DNA of 28,399 bases from a virus. The DNA lies in the IMG/VR virus record IMGVR_UViG_3300032315_000070, positions 1-28,399 of that record; one strand, given 5' to 3'. The notes beneath the pieces are model-generated. The model was not told the origin of the DNA and did not search any database. It saw nothing but the letters and a program-made list of their open reading frames with translations. Shown here one piece after another: positions 1-7,995 of the stretch (the first letter of the stretch is position 1; the number at the start of each line of letters is the position of its first letter). The translations under genes were made by a program, and so were the position numbers.

Positions 1-749
1 CGACCGCCTAATCCGGTTCCAGAAGTGCATCGTCCTGCCCCGCCACCTCCACAGCCGATACCGCCTCTACCGCCAGTTCCTCCAGTAGTAGAAGAACCGC
101 CTCCACCACCAGAACCGCCCACACCTATGAGAATCGGCTGCGTTAAAAAATATCCGTCTCTACCATCGCCGCCTGTTGCGCCAGTTACGCCACCAGCCAA
201 AGTTGGATAGCCATAGTTTGCTGCGACTTGCCCACCAGCGTCAGCAGTTGTGGATGCCCCACCAGAGCCACCACTTAAAAATGTAGTAGTCGATGCAGTG
301 ATAGCCGCTCCGGGACCTACCCCGTTTTGACCAGCAACAGAATTAAATATCCCAGCAGCGCCAAAATAATTATTGCTAAATGCTGCGCCAGCGGTATTGC
401 TTGCAGCACCGTTTGCGGTTAGTAAGTTATAACCAGTTCCGTCTTTTGCTTGGTAAACGATTGTTGTGTTGCCACCAGCGGCATTAGACGCACCACCCGC
501 GCCAACAGAAACTCGCAATACATCTGGGATAAAGATAGCTGGGCCAATCCATTCCGTCACAGCACCAGAACCTCCACCACCACCGCCCGCAGAGGTAGTG
601 CTTGGTCTACCTCCTGCACCACCTCCAATCAGCAGCATCCTGACCATTGACGCGCCGCGAGGCTTTACCCAATCGCGAGCCGTACCGCCGCCGTAGAACT
701 CTTGGTAGTTCGCACCTTGTGGTGTTGGCGTATTAAATATGTCTAGCAT
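1..749 (-). CDS. Glycine-rich tail-tip/adhesin-like protein, copy 3 (3' end off the window)
   Basis: An uninterrupted minus-strand frame starts with ATG at 749 and runs off the left edge, giving at least 249 residues. The N-terminus has the pattern PQGANYQEFYGGG followed by DWVKPRGAS and a hydrophobic strand MVRMLLIGGGAGG. The rest is glycine-rich with segments such as FNSVAGQNG, TASTTTFLSGGS, FLTQPILIGVGG and GGIGCGGGG. The same order of motifs occurs in the next two genes upstream (754-1383 and 1385-2029), so the three are tandem paralogues. Glycine-rich proteins of this kind at the end of tail modules are usually tail-tip or receptor-binding proteins; that role is inferred from family type and position. 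The gene begins 4 bases after the preceding stop, with a GGTGA ribosome-site-like sequence. Confidence 0.85.
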   Translation of the reverse strand, partial: MLDIFNTPTPQGANYQEFYGGGTARDWVKPRGASMVRMLLIGGGAGGRPSTTSAGGGGGGSGAVTEWIGPAIFIPDVLRVSVGAGGASNAAGGNTTIVYQAKDGTGYNLLTANGAASNTAGAAFSNNYFGAAGIFNSVAGQNGVGPGAAITASTTTFLSGGSGGASTTADAGGQVAANYGYPTLAGGVTGATGGDGRDGYFLTQPILIGVGGSGGGGGSSTTGGTGGRGGIGCGGGGAGRCTSGTGLGG

Positions 750-753
750 CGCG

Positions 754-1383
754 TCACCATGTAATTATTACTACGAGGCCATCGCCACCATTACCACTGC
801 CCGGATTAGTCGAACCACCACCGCAACCCCTGCCACCACGACCAGTACCGTTTCCACCAACTCCGGAAATAATCGGTTGTGTTTGAAAAAAACCTTGTAT
901 TGCAGTGTTGTAGCCGTAGTTTCCGACTACTCCCGAGCCATTACCGCCACCACACAAAAAAGTTGTCGCGCTTGGGGGTACACTACCACCTGCTCCAGAC
1001 TGTCCAGCTATTGACTGAAAAAATCCCATACAAGAGAAATAATTCGAAACACTTGCGCTTCCTGCGGTTTGCCCCAATGCAGTTTGTGCTTGCAGTAATG
1101 TATACCCACTTCCATCTTTAGCTTGATATTGAACTTCTGTATCAGTAACTTGGTTATTGGAACCAGCTCTAACTCTTAAAACATCTGGAATAAGAAACGC
1201 AGGCCCCATAAAGTTGGTTACTGCACCAGAACCGCCACCATTATTGCTGTCACCTGTACCTCCAGCACCAATCAAAGTGAACCACACGAAAGATGCACCT
1301 TGTGGTTTTACCCAATCAGAATTCCGGTAAAACATTTGTACATTAGCGCCCTGCGGCGTTGGGTAATTTATTGGGTAGCTCAT
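754..1383 (-). CDS. Glycine-rich tail-tip/adhesin-like protein, copy 2
   Basis: This 209-residue protein opens with PTPQGANVQMFYR, then DWVKPQGASFVWFTLIGAGG, then a segment MGPAFLIPDVLRV, a central AKDGSGYTLL region, and FFQSIAGQSG followed by SATTFLCGGG. The C-terminus is a glycine-rich tract with GCGGGS and ends in a hydrophobic LVVIITW. It is closely similar to the partial protein to its left (shared PQGAN, WVKP, IPDVLRV and QAKDG segments) and more distantly to the one at 1385-2029. The start is 1 base after the stop of the upstream gene, so translation is probably coupled. Likely a virion surface or tail-tip component; no enzymatic motif is visible. Confidence 0.87.
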   Translation of the reverse strand: MSYPINYPTPQGANVQMFYRNSDWVKPQGASFVWFTLIGAGGTGDSNNGGGSGAVTNFMGPAFLIPDVLRVRAGSNNQVTDTEVQYQAKDGSGYTLLQAQTALGQTAGSASVSNYFSCMGFFQSIAGQSGAGGSVPPSATTFLCGGGNGSGVVGNYGYNTAIQGFFQTQPIISGVGGNGTGRGGRGCGGGSTNPGSGNGGDGLVVIITW

Positions 1384-1384
1384 A

Positions 1385-2029
1385 TCACCAACTCGCTATT
1401 AAAACCATGCCGGGGCCACCCGGTGCACCGGCGTTGTTTCCGCCACCACAGCCTATTCCACTTGGGCCACCACCCGCAGTGCCGACTCCAACAATGATAG
1501 GTTGCAACTGAAAGAATCCACTAATATTTCCACCACTATTCGCATATCCGTAATTTGAGCTTCCACCGTTGCCACCGCCACCGCTAAGAAATGTTGTTGC
1601 TGATGGAGTAATTCCACCACTCGTGCCACTTTGTCCAGCGATTGATTGGTAAAATCCTGACGCTGCGAATTGATTTGCAGCCGTTGCTGTACCACCAGTA
1701 CCGGGCGATCCAAATTCCGCCGTTAATAAGACAGTTATTGTTGAAGCAGTAAATCTTGCACCAACTCTAGTGCTATTTCCCGGAATTGGAACGTCAACTA
1801 CTAAAATGTCTGGAACATGTTGCGCTGCTCCATACCAAACAGTCACAGCACCCGAACCACCGCCGGTAGTCCCATCGCCTGTCCCTCCCGGGCCAATCAA
1901 CAGCATATAAACATGGCTGACGCCTCTTGGCTTTTCCCAAGATTTACTGGATGTAGTTAATGCGCCCGATCCATAAAAAATCTGGATGTCGCAGTTCTGC
2001 GGTTGGGCGATGTTAAATAAATCAAGCAT
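1385..2029 (-). CDS. Glycine-rich tail-tip/adhesin-like protein, copy 1
   Basis: This 214-residue protein has the family pattern: MLDLFNIAQPQ, an IFYGSG segment, WEKPRGVSHVYMLLIGPGG, VPDILVVDVP, FYQSIAGQSG followed by SATTFLSGGG, FFQLQPIIVGVG, and a terminal Gly-rich tract with GCGGGN ending MVLIASW. It is the most divergent of the three tandem copies in its middle (residues about 75-120), while the ends are conserved. That is the pattern expected if the ends are structural and the middle varies. The start overlaps the upstream stop as TAATG. A tail-tip or adhesin role is inferred from composition and place at the end of the tail module. Confidence 0.87.
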   Translation of the reverse strand: MLDLFNIAQPQNCDIQIFYGSGALTTSSKSWEKPRGVSHVYMLLIGPGGTGDGTTGGGSGAVTVWYGAAQHVPDILVVDVPIPGNSTRVGARFTASTITVLLTAEFGSPGTGGTATAANQFAASGFYQSIAGQSGTSGGITPSATTFLSGGGGNGGSSNYGYANSGGNISGFFQLQPIIVGVGTAGGGPSGIGCGGGNNAGAPGGPGMVLIASW

Positions 2030-2214
2030 TACTCAGCCCATGACGGTTTTGTAGCGTTATCGTTGACGCAGGTGTATTCCACAATCTCTTCACCAATCAA
2101 AACACCGTCAGCGCGATACACGCCGATGTAGCTACCGTTAGCGTCAAGATGTGCATACCCCTGTGAGCCATCAGAAAACTGAAGCTCAAACCAGCTATCA
2201 GTCTCGCGCCACAT
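2029..2214 (-). CDS. Small phage protein, 61 aa, unknown function
   Basis: A short protein starting MWRETDSWFELQF, rich in aromatic and acidic residues. It has a run of probable beta strands (GYAHLDANG, YIGVYRADG) and ends KPSWAE. An ATG 18 bases further upstream would overlap the preceding gene by 17 bases. I prefer the ATG at 2214 because GGAG lies about 9 bases before it and it clears the upstream stop. It sits between short tail-fibre genes and overlaps the next gene by TAATG, so it is probably a small virion or fibre-associated protein. I do not recognise a named family. Confidence 0.75.
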   Translation of the reverse strand: MWRETDSWFELQFSDGSQGYAHLDANGSYIGVYRADGVLIGEEIVEYTCVNDNATKPSWAE

Positions 2215-2215
2215 A

Positions 2216-2653
2216 TTAGTAATCTCCTGCAACGCAAACCACCGAGTAACCAGTACCGGCTGAACCCGTCGATGTACCGAATGTCACATACAGCAGGTAG
2301 TTTGCATTGAGAGCGAAGTTGATCGGCAACTCAAAAACAGAAGTCGCAGCAGTCTGCGAAACTGTCACCGCAGGCAGCGTAATCTCATCGTACAGCCAAG
2401 TGTTCGTGGCGTTAGTCGTAGTGCTTGACGAGACAAAAATACGGCACACAGTCGCTGCAGGTGAACCCACAGGACGGAAGCGAACCTTCTGAATATACGA
2501 GCCGTTCGAACCTGCCGTGAACAGCTTGTAATTTGTACCAGTACCGTCGAGCGCGGTATTAGCGGTAGGGCCTACGATGAGGCCTGAGTTGTTCTGGGCT
2601 ACCGATTGAACGTCACCGGTAATCGAATAAATAGGTGCTGTATTTGCTGGCAT
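2216..2653 (-). CDS. Small virion/tail-fibre-associated protein, 145 aa
   Basis: The protein starts MPANTAPIYSITGDVQ and is rich in Thr, Ser, Ala, Asn and Gly, with alternating hydrophobic residues throughout. This suggests an all-beta, jelly-roll-like domain (for example VRFRPVGSPAATVCRIFVSS and NYLLYVTFGTSTG). A strong ribosome site (AAGGAG, 7 bases before the ATG) supports the start. It lies in a run of short fibre-type genes, so it is most likely a decoration or fibre domain on the tail. No catalytic motif is visible and the exact family is not recognised. Confidence 0.8.
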   Translation of the reverse strand: MPANTAPIYSITGDVQSVAQNNSGLIVGPTANTALDGTGTNYKLFTAGSNGSYIQKVRFRPVGSPAATVCRIFVSSSTTTNATNTWLYDEITLPAVTVSQTAATSVFELPINFALNANYLLYVTFGTSTGSAGTGYSVVCVAGDY

Positions 2654-2663
2654 GATTTACTCC

Positions 2664-2933
2664 TTAAGGAAGAATACAGTTAATTGCGATGGCTCTGACG
2701 AGACCAAGTGGTGTTCCTGACGCAGAAGGTGCAGAGGATACCCAAGCCGAACCATTTGACGTAAGAAGGTTCCCCGCAGTTCCGGGGCTTGTTAGCCCAG
2801 TACCACCATTGGCTGCGGACAATGCGCCAGTAAACGTATTGCTTGCAAATGCAATCGTCTTGTTCGTCAGCGTTGCCGTACTGGTTGCGGTCAGTACGTT
2901 AGTTGGCGTAATGATTGAAGATAGTGTAGTCAT
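2664..2933 (-). CDS. Short tail-fibre-like protein, 89 aa
   Basis: This short Thr/Ala/Gly/Ser-rich protein contains LTNKTIAFASNTFTGALS followed by ANGGTGLTSPGTAGNLLTS and NGSAWVSSAPS. The same 'GGTG...NGN/GNLLTSNG..W' module occurs in the 393-residue protein at 4171-5352 and in the long fibre at 5363-7660, and is typical of phage tail-fibre repeats. The gene has a GGAG site 7 bases before ATG. It looks like a single fibre module made as a separate polypeptide, possibly a detached piece of a longer fibre. Confidence 0.8.
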   Translation of the reverse strand: MTTLSSIITPTNVLTATSTATLTNKTIAFASNTFTGALSAANGGTGLTSPGTAGNLLTSNGSAWVSSAPSASGTPLGLVRAIAINCILP

Positions 2934-2936
2934 GTA

Positions 2937-3290
2937 TTACTCCGGTTTAACCCAAGATGTCGTTGCTTCGTCCCATGAATACATACCACCATCTGTGGGC
3001 ATAGGCGTTGGAGGTTGCCAGTTAGCATCATCGTCCAGCGTCCAGCTTTGGTATGGCTGTGGAGGTATGAACGCATCGCGTACAGCGTTGTAGGTATAGC
3101 CAACACCAGCGTAGTGCTTACGAATATTGCCGTTGTAGCTAGTTTGTTTCCAAGTGCCGCCGAACAGTGACTGACAGAATGCGATGCCCTTCGCTTCAGA
3201 CTCCACGCCGTTGTCCATAAGTTCGTTGTTGTTCACCACGATCACCTGCGTGACCACGTTGTTCTCATCAAGTTGAGCAAAATGAGCCAT
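2937..3290 (-). CDS. Conserved small phage virion-region protein (cyanophage-type family), 117 aa
   Basis: The sequence MAHFAQLDENNVVTQVIVV, then an EAKGIAFCQSLFGGTWKQTS segment, then IRKHYAGVGYTYN and IPPQPYQSWTLDDD, ending in YSWDEATTSWVKPE. I recognise this as a conserved small protein common in marine T4-like cyanophages and other aquatic phages, usually near tail-fibre or structural genes. Its function is not known to me. It is 117 residues with no signal peptide or membrane segment. It lies between the glycine-rich protein and the short fibre gene. Confidence 0.87.
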   Translation of the reverse strand: MAHFAQLDENNVVTQVIVVNNNELMDNGVESEAKGIAFCQSLFGGTWKQTSYNGNIRKHYAGVGYTYNAVRDAFIPPQPYQSWTLDDDANWQPPTPMPTDGGMYSWDEATTSWVKPE

Positions 3291-3298
3291 GTTTTACC

Positions 3299-4174
3299 TT
3301 AAAACGTGATGGAACCGGAACCTGTCCAAGTATATATTTTGTACCCGCCGGTATTGGTAAAAGTTGGTGATCCTGTTGTTGATGCCGCATTAGCAAAAAT
3401 GTCGGGGTAGCTTATGATGACAATACCGGAGCCGCCAGTGCCGCCTGATGAATGACCGCCACCACCGCCGCCTCCTCTATTTACGGTTCCTGCTGTTCCA
3501 GCGCTAGAATGAACAGCACCGTTACCACCACCGCCAGAGCCGCCTGCGCCACCTGTTTGGTTAAACGTACTACCACCACCACCGCCAGCATAGGTAACGG
3601 ACGATCCAGATATTGAGGACGCAGTGCCGTCTCCACCTTTACCGCCAGCGTTGGTTTGACCACCTTGACCAGCTTGACTTGCGCCACCACCACCGCCAGC
3701 GTTCAGGTTGCTGTCCGTGCTTTGATGAGCGCGACCAGCACCGCCATTTGTACCCTGCGCGGGTGATGTAGAAGGCGTGTTGCCGCTGCCGCCAGCGCCG
3801 CCGGGGCTTGAGCCGCTTTGCCATACGTTGCCGCCGCCGCCAGAGCCACCATTACCACCCGCAACACCGCCTGCGGATTGATCGACAGTAGTCGCACCAA
3901 AACCACCCCCGGCGGATGTAATCGTGCTAAAAACAGAGTTCGATCCAGAACCACCAGCAACCCCACCTGCGCCAACGGTAATCGTATAGGAAGTACCAGC
4001 CGTTACTGACAATCCAGTTCCAGTTCTAAATCCACCAGCGCCGCCGCCGCCACCGCCGTATCCAGCAGAACCGCCACCACCGCCACCACCACCAGCAACA
4101 ACAAGGTATTCGACTGTTGACGGGCTTATCGCAGCGCCTACTGACGCAACAACACCTAGAAGAATGCCGCTCAT
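3299..4174 (-). CDS. Glycine-rich tail-tip protein, 291 aa
   Basis: The preferred start (ATG at 4174) overlaps the upstream stop as ATGA. A start 27 bases earlier would overlap the upstream gene by 31 bases. The protein begins MSGILLGVVASVGAA, continues with TVEYLVVAGGGGGGGG, and is then dominated by Gly-rich segments to about residue 230, ending in IVIISYPDIF and a TNTGGYKIYTWTGSGSITF domain. The 'VEYLVVAGGGG' opening, poly-Gly body and IVIISYP closing strand are typical of the glycine-rich domain of phage tail-tip and receptor-recognition proteins. A host-recognition role is therefore likely but inferred. Confidence 0.88.
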   Translation of the reverse strand: MSGILLGVVASVGAAISPSTVEYLVVAGGGGGGGGSAGYGGGGGGAGGFRTGTGLSVTAGTSYTITVGAGGVAGGSGSNSVFSTITSAGGGFGATTVDQSAGGVAGGNGGSGGGGNVWQSGSSPGGAGGSGNTPSTSPAQGTNGGAGRAHQSTDSNLNAGGGGGASQAGQGGQTNAGGKGGDGTASSISGSSVTYAGGGGGSTFNQTGGAGGSGGGGNGAVHSSAGTAGTVNRGGGGGGGHSSGGTGGSGIVIISYPDIFANAASTTGSPTFTNTGGYKIYTWTGSGSITF

Positions 4175-5352
4175 GTCAGACCCGTACCAGAAATGATCCA
4201 CTCAGTGCTAGTGACTTTTATGCAAGTCGCTATGCCATTCGCCGCTAGTGTTCTTGATCCAGTTGTGCCTGCACCAGCTAAACGCATCGTGTCTGTCGTA
4301 ATTGCGATTGTTACGACACCCGCGCCGTTTTGGTTAATAAAGGTAATTGCAGTTCCGATTGCGTATGGAACGCTGCTATTTGCGGGGATTGTGAAAGTTC
4401 TAGCTGTCGTATCAGCGGATGGGTGGAGGACATGTTTACCAGAGTCAGTCGCCACCAGTGTATAAGCAGCAGATTGTGAGTTCTGAGGAATATTTAGGTA
4501 ACCAACCGTGACGTTCTCACCGGGATCAGGCAGCGTAAAAGTACGGCTTGCGCTCAATGTGGCTGGAGTCAAAGTCACCGCATAAGATGACGAGCCACCT
4601 GCACGACCTGCAACCACAATCGCATCCTGCGTCGAGGCTGCTTCTGAGCGAATTGCATTAGCTGCTCTGAAGGTCTGAGCCGCAGTAAAGATGTTCGATG
4701 CGTTAGTTACCGCAGCAATACCACCATTACCGCCTACCTGAGCATAAACTTCCCAAGTCGTGCCGTCGTAGACTAGCTGAACGCTAACGCCTGAAATGTC
4801 GCAAACTAAGTCTTGAGCGACGTTAGAAATTGTCGATCCATTCCGACCAACGGTCAGATTATTCGTGCCCCAAACCCCACCAGCATCTGCCACGACAACT
4901 TGCGCTCCGGTGGCAGGGGTTGCAGGCAAAGTAACAGTAAACGCCCCGCCAGTCGTATTGGCAAGAACACCCTCTTTATCCTGCGTTGTGTAGTTGGCAG
5001 TCTTAACAACATAAGTCAGACCGCCCGCAGGCAGAACTGCCGATGTCCACGTTGTGCCGTTCGAGGTCAGAACATTTCCGTTCGTGCCGGGTGCCACAAA
5101 CTGAACAGCGCTAGTTCCGTTGCCAAGGATGACGTTATTCAGAGTCAGGCTAGTCTGACCCGTACCGCCAGCACTCGCAGGCACTGTCTTCCAGCCGATT
5201 ACTTGGACCGCGTTCGTATTATCCTTGTAGAACAGCTTGCCGTCGGTGATGTTTATCGCAAGTTCACCACTGGCTAGATTGCCAGCCGTAGGCGCAGCCG
5301 CTGCGGTCGTGCTGTTGTAAAGTTGGATCGGCGTAAATCCGGCTTGTGCCAT
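4171..5352 (-). CDS. Tail-fibre protein, 393 aa
   Basis: The N-terminus MAQAGFTPIQLYNSTTAAA followed by LASGELAINITDGKLFYKD is a familiar phage tail-fibre start: GELAIN/DGKLFYKD marks the head of many fibre proteins. Then come GGTGQTSLTLNNVILGNGT repeats, and a ligand- or trimer-type beta domain with KTANYTTQDKEGVLANTTGG. A second copy of the 'AYTLVATDSGKHVLHPSAD' type follows near residues 295-315. It ends ITSTEW-like (VTSTEWIISGTGLT). A strong AAGGAG site precedes the ATG. It is probably a trimeric fibre on the tail. Confidence 0.88.
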   Translation of the reverse strand: MAQAGFTPIQLYNSTTAAAAPTAGNLASGELAINITDGKLFYKDNTNAVQVIGWKTVPASAGGTGQTSLTLNNVILGNGTSAVQFVAPGTNGNVLTSNGTTWTSAVLPAGGLTYVVKTANYTTQDKEGVLANTTGGAFTVTLPATPATGAQVVVADAGGVWGTNNLTVGRNGSTISNVAQDLVCDISGVSVQLVYDGTTWEVYAQVGGNGGIAAVTNASNIFTAAQTFRAANAIRSEAASTQDAIVVAGRAGGSSSYAVTLTPATLSASRTFTLPDPGENVTVGYLNIPQNSQSAAYTLVATDSGKHVLHPSADTTARTFTIPANSSVPYAIGTAITFINQNGAGVVTIAITTDTMRLAGAGTTGSRTLAANGIATCIKVTSTEWIISGTGLT

Positions 5353-5362
5353 TTCTTACTCC

Positions 5363-7660
5363 TTAGAACGTCCCGCCGGATATTCCGGCAGTAATCGCAT
5401 TAGTTGATGGATTGTAGGTAATACCGGCGTCTACTCCAAGTGCCTGATTGCCAGTCGTGGAGGCACCAACAAAAGGAATGAAAAAGTCAGCATTCGTGCT
5501 AGTTGCCGTTGTAGCTACATTCGTGGCGTTCGTAGCGTTCGTTGCGTTCGTCGCAGAACCCACCGACAAGGCGCTCTGAGACACATATTCAGGCGCTGCA
5601 GCCCCTGCCACTAAGACATTAGTCGTTGTCCCTAAAGCCAGCTTAGACAGCGTTGCCGTACCGGATGCATAGATCAAATCGCCTGCGGTGTAGGTAGTCA
5701 GCCCTGTGCCGCCAGAACCTACCGCTATCGTCGTGGCGTTCCAAGTACCTGCTGTCAGCGTCCCAACACCGGTAATACCAGTGTATGAACCGCTGATACG
5801 TGCAGAATCAACCGTGCCCGAGGTAATTGCACTAGCCGCAATCGCAATCGATACGTCCGTTGCGCTGGTGATCTGACCCTGTGCGTTGATCGCCAGCGTT
5901 ACGGCGGTAGCCGCACCGCCATACGTGCCAGCAGCTACCGTAGTGTTAGCAATATTAAACGTATACGCAGGAGACTCAGAAAGTCCTGTGCCCGCCGAAT
6001 AAGTCAGCGGTGCGCCAAACTGCGTGAAGGTAATGCCGGTCGTGCCTACCGTAATCGGTAGCGGCGTCTGCTGCACCCACGAAGTATTAGCGTTCGCAGT
6101 TCCCGAAATAATCAGGAAGAAGTCGCCCTGATTGATCTGGTCAACTCCTGTACCAGCGGTATCGAAGTCAGTGGCACGAGTCAGAATGTAAGGTGCACCC
6201 GCACTACCCGCTTGGGTCAGAGTGTAAACACCATTACGTGATGAATTCGACTCATTCTTGACCAGTATCCGGGTGCCGTTGTCCGCAGGCGAGGCAAATG
6301 TATAACCGTCAACCGTCAGCGCTCCATTGGCATTACCCGTCAATGTCGCTCCAACACCAGCCGTGCCATTGTTGTAAGTGTTCGCAGCTAGAGCCGCAGT
6401 TGTCGCGTACTTACAAGACTCGTGGAAGTTGATACCCGAGGCAATCGCGTCAGCGTAGGTCTTGTTGACGATGTCGTTGCCACTGCTCGGAGGCGTAGTA
6501 ATCGTCCCCGAAGTCATTGTCACCGAAGTAAATGTACCTGCGGCGGGCACCGATGCCCCTATGGTTACGCCATTGACCGTTCCGCCCGTAATTGCCACAG
6601 AATTTGCGGCTTGCGTAGACATCGTCCCCAAACCGGTAATATCGGTGTTTGGAATAGTCGCCGCAGCCGTAAATGCACTCGATCCGTTACCTTTTACGTA
6701 ACCAGTTAAAGAAGTTGCGCCTGTACCGCCGTTGGCAACTATTAAGGTGCCGCCTAGCGTCAGAGTTCCCGAAGATGTAATCGGGCCACCCGTAAACAAC
6801 AATCCGGTCGTGCCGCCCGATCCATCAACCGAAGTAACCGTACCCGCACCGGCAACCGCACCCCAGATGAATGCCGAGCCATTCCATTTCAAGAACGTAT
6901 CAGCAGCCGTAGGAGCTACGGCGAAACCGGTCGAATTCGGGCCTAGTTGATACAGAATCTGGTTTGCGGCACCGCCAACAATGTTCTCTGAGCCCGTAAT
7001 CGTGACGTTAGCCGCCGAAGTAATCCGACCCTTACTATCAACCGTAAACTGCCCTACCTGCGTACCAGAGCCATAAGTTCCAACCGCTACGCCAGACACA
7101 TCCAAAGAAATCGTAGGGTTACCCAACAAACCATCGCCATTAGCAACCGCAACCTCACCCGCCGTACCCGCAATCTGTACAGCCCCCACAGACGAGCTAT
7201 TTTGCAGGGTTAGAATGCCAGACCCACTAAGGCCATTTATAGAGCCTACAGGGCCATTTAGAGCGATGACTGGGTTACCAGCCACCCCGTCGCCATTCGT
7301 GACTGTAACGCCTGTAGACGAGCCTGTGAGCGTCCTTCCAACAACAGTGCTGCCGCTCGTCTTGGAAATCATCCCGTTAACAGACGTTTCAAGGCTTCCA
7401 GAGGCACCGTTAAGGATGATTGAGATCGAACCCAGAGCGCCAGTATCCGTTAAGCCTACGCCCGTACCACCCTGCAACCTGCGCGAGTTCGGCAGCGTTG
7501 CCTCAGTGTTAACGGTGATGAATGTCTGCTGTTGCGTCGGGGAATTAGCAATCGCCGCGACCGTCGTCTGGACGGTCTGCCCGTTCTGGCTAATAGGAAC
7601 CGACTCAGTGCCGGTAAGCGACTGGGCGGCTGGTAATTGGGTAATCGTGACTTGTGCCAT
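5363..7660 (-). CDS. Long tail-fibre protein, 765 aa
   Basis: The start MAQVTITQLPAAQSLTGTES overlaps the upstream stop as TAATG. The protein is long, Thr/Gly/Ala/Ser/Asn-rich and repetitive: GTVTSVDGSGGTTGL, IVANGGTGATSLTGYVKGNG, and a central IVNKTYADAIASGINFHES segment followed by a beta domain (residues about 400-550) seen in many phage fibres. GGTGLTTYTAGDLIYAS follows, and then an ATNATNATNATN run. No peptidase-type or chaperone C-terminal domain is obvious. It probably forms a trimeric beta-helical or repeat fibre attached near the connector, in keeping with the adjacent connector gene. Confidence 0.9.
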   Translation of the reverse strand: MAQVTITQLPAAQSLTGTESVPISQNGQTVQTTVAAIANSPTQQQTFITVNTEATLPNSRRLQGGTGVGLTDTGALGSISIILNGASGSLETSVNGMISKTSGSTVVGRTLTGSSTGVTVTNGDGVAGNPVIALNGPVGSINGLSGSGILTLQNSSSVGAVQIAGTAGEVAVANGDGLLGNPTISLDVSGVAVGTYGSGTQVGQFTVDSKGRITSAANVTITGSENIVGGAANQILYQLGPNSTGFAVAPTAADTFLKWNGSAFIWGAVAGAGTVTSVDGSGGTTGLLFTGGPITSSGTLTLGGTLIVANGGTGATSLTGYVKGNGSSAFTAAATIPNTDITGLGTMSTQAANSVAITGGTVNGVTIGASVPAAGTFTSVTMTSGTITTPPSSGNDIVNKTYADAIASGINFHESCKYATTAALAANTYNNGTAGVGATLTGNANGALTVDGYTFASPADNGTRILVKNESNSSRNGVYTLTQAGSAGAPYILTRATDFDTAGTGVDQINQGDFFLIISGTANANTSWVQQTPLPITVGTTGITFTQFGAPLTYSAGTGLSESPAYTFNIANTTVAAGTYGGAATAVTLAINAQGQITSATDVSIAIAASAITSGTVDSARISGSYTGITGVGTLTAGTWNATTIAVGSGGTGLTTYTAGDLIYASGTATLSKLALGTTTNVLVAGAAAPEYVSQSALSVGSATNATNATNATNVATTATSTNADFFIPFVGASTTGNQALGVDAGITYNPSTNAITAGISGGTF
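5523..5549. repeat. 9-bp tandem repeat inside the long fibre gene
   Basis: Three adjacent 9-base units of the form GTNGCGTTC, differing only at the third base, with partial units on both sides. On the coding strand they encode the Asn-Ala-Thr run near residue 710 of the long tail fibre. Repeats like this expand and contract by slippage in steps of three codons without breaking the frame. Confidence 0.75.
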
Positions 7661-7995
7661 TATGGTGCCGTGCTAATAACATCCAGATTCCCGTTGTTCT
7701 CAGGATCATCTGTGTTTTGGTTAGTCGATAGTACAAACCCAGTTGTCGTCACAATATCATTCGGATCTACCGCCACGCTAACATCAGGGCGCGGGAACCG
7801 AATCGTGATCCGCTCAGTCTTTCTAGCCGGCAACCGATACGGGTCAAATTGGTCTTTACAGTTATGACTACAAACCATCAGCCCCGGAAAGTTCGGGTCT
7901 TTTGACAGGTCGGCGTGCGGACGCTTCATCTTACAGCGATCACAGACTGCAATCGCTATGTCCGAGTAACCTAGTGTGTCAAGAAACCTCGGCAT
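7660..7995 (-). CDS. Zinc-ribbon-like conserved phage structural-region protein, 111 aa
   Basis: The sequence starts MPRFLDTLGYSDIAIAVCDRC. It carries a CDRC pair (about residues 18-21), then DLSKDPNFPGLMVCSHNCKD (second Cys pair about 42-46), then FDPYRLPARKTERITIRFPRPDV. This Cys-X2-C/Cys-X3-C layout suggests a small metal-binding domain. The 'DPNFPGLMVC...DPYRLP' pattern is one I know from uncharacterised small proteins in phage tail modules. The start overlaps the stop of the HNH gene as TAATG, and its own stop overlaps the fibre start. A virion or tail-assembly role is likely from position only. Confidence 0.85.
   Translation of the reverse strand: MPRFLDTLGYSDIAIAVCDRCKMKRPHADLSKDPNFPGLMVCSHNCKDQFDPYRLPARKTERITIRFPRPDVSVAVDPNDIVTTTGFVLSTNQNTDDPENNGNLDVISTAP

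Noticed and set aside
1-4200. Numerous plus-strand Pro/Thr/His-rich frames opposite glycine-rich genes
   Set aside because: These are complementary shadows of GGN-rich coding sequence (giving CCN codons) and have no ribosome sites.
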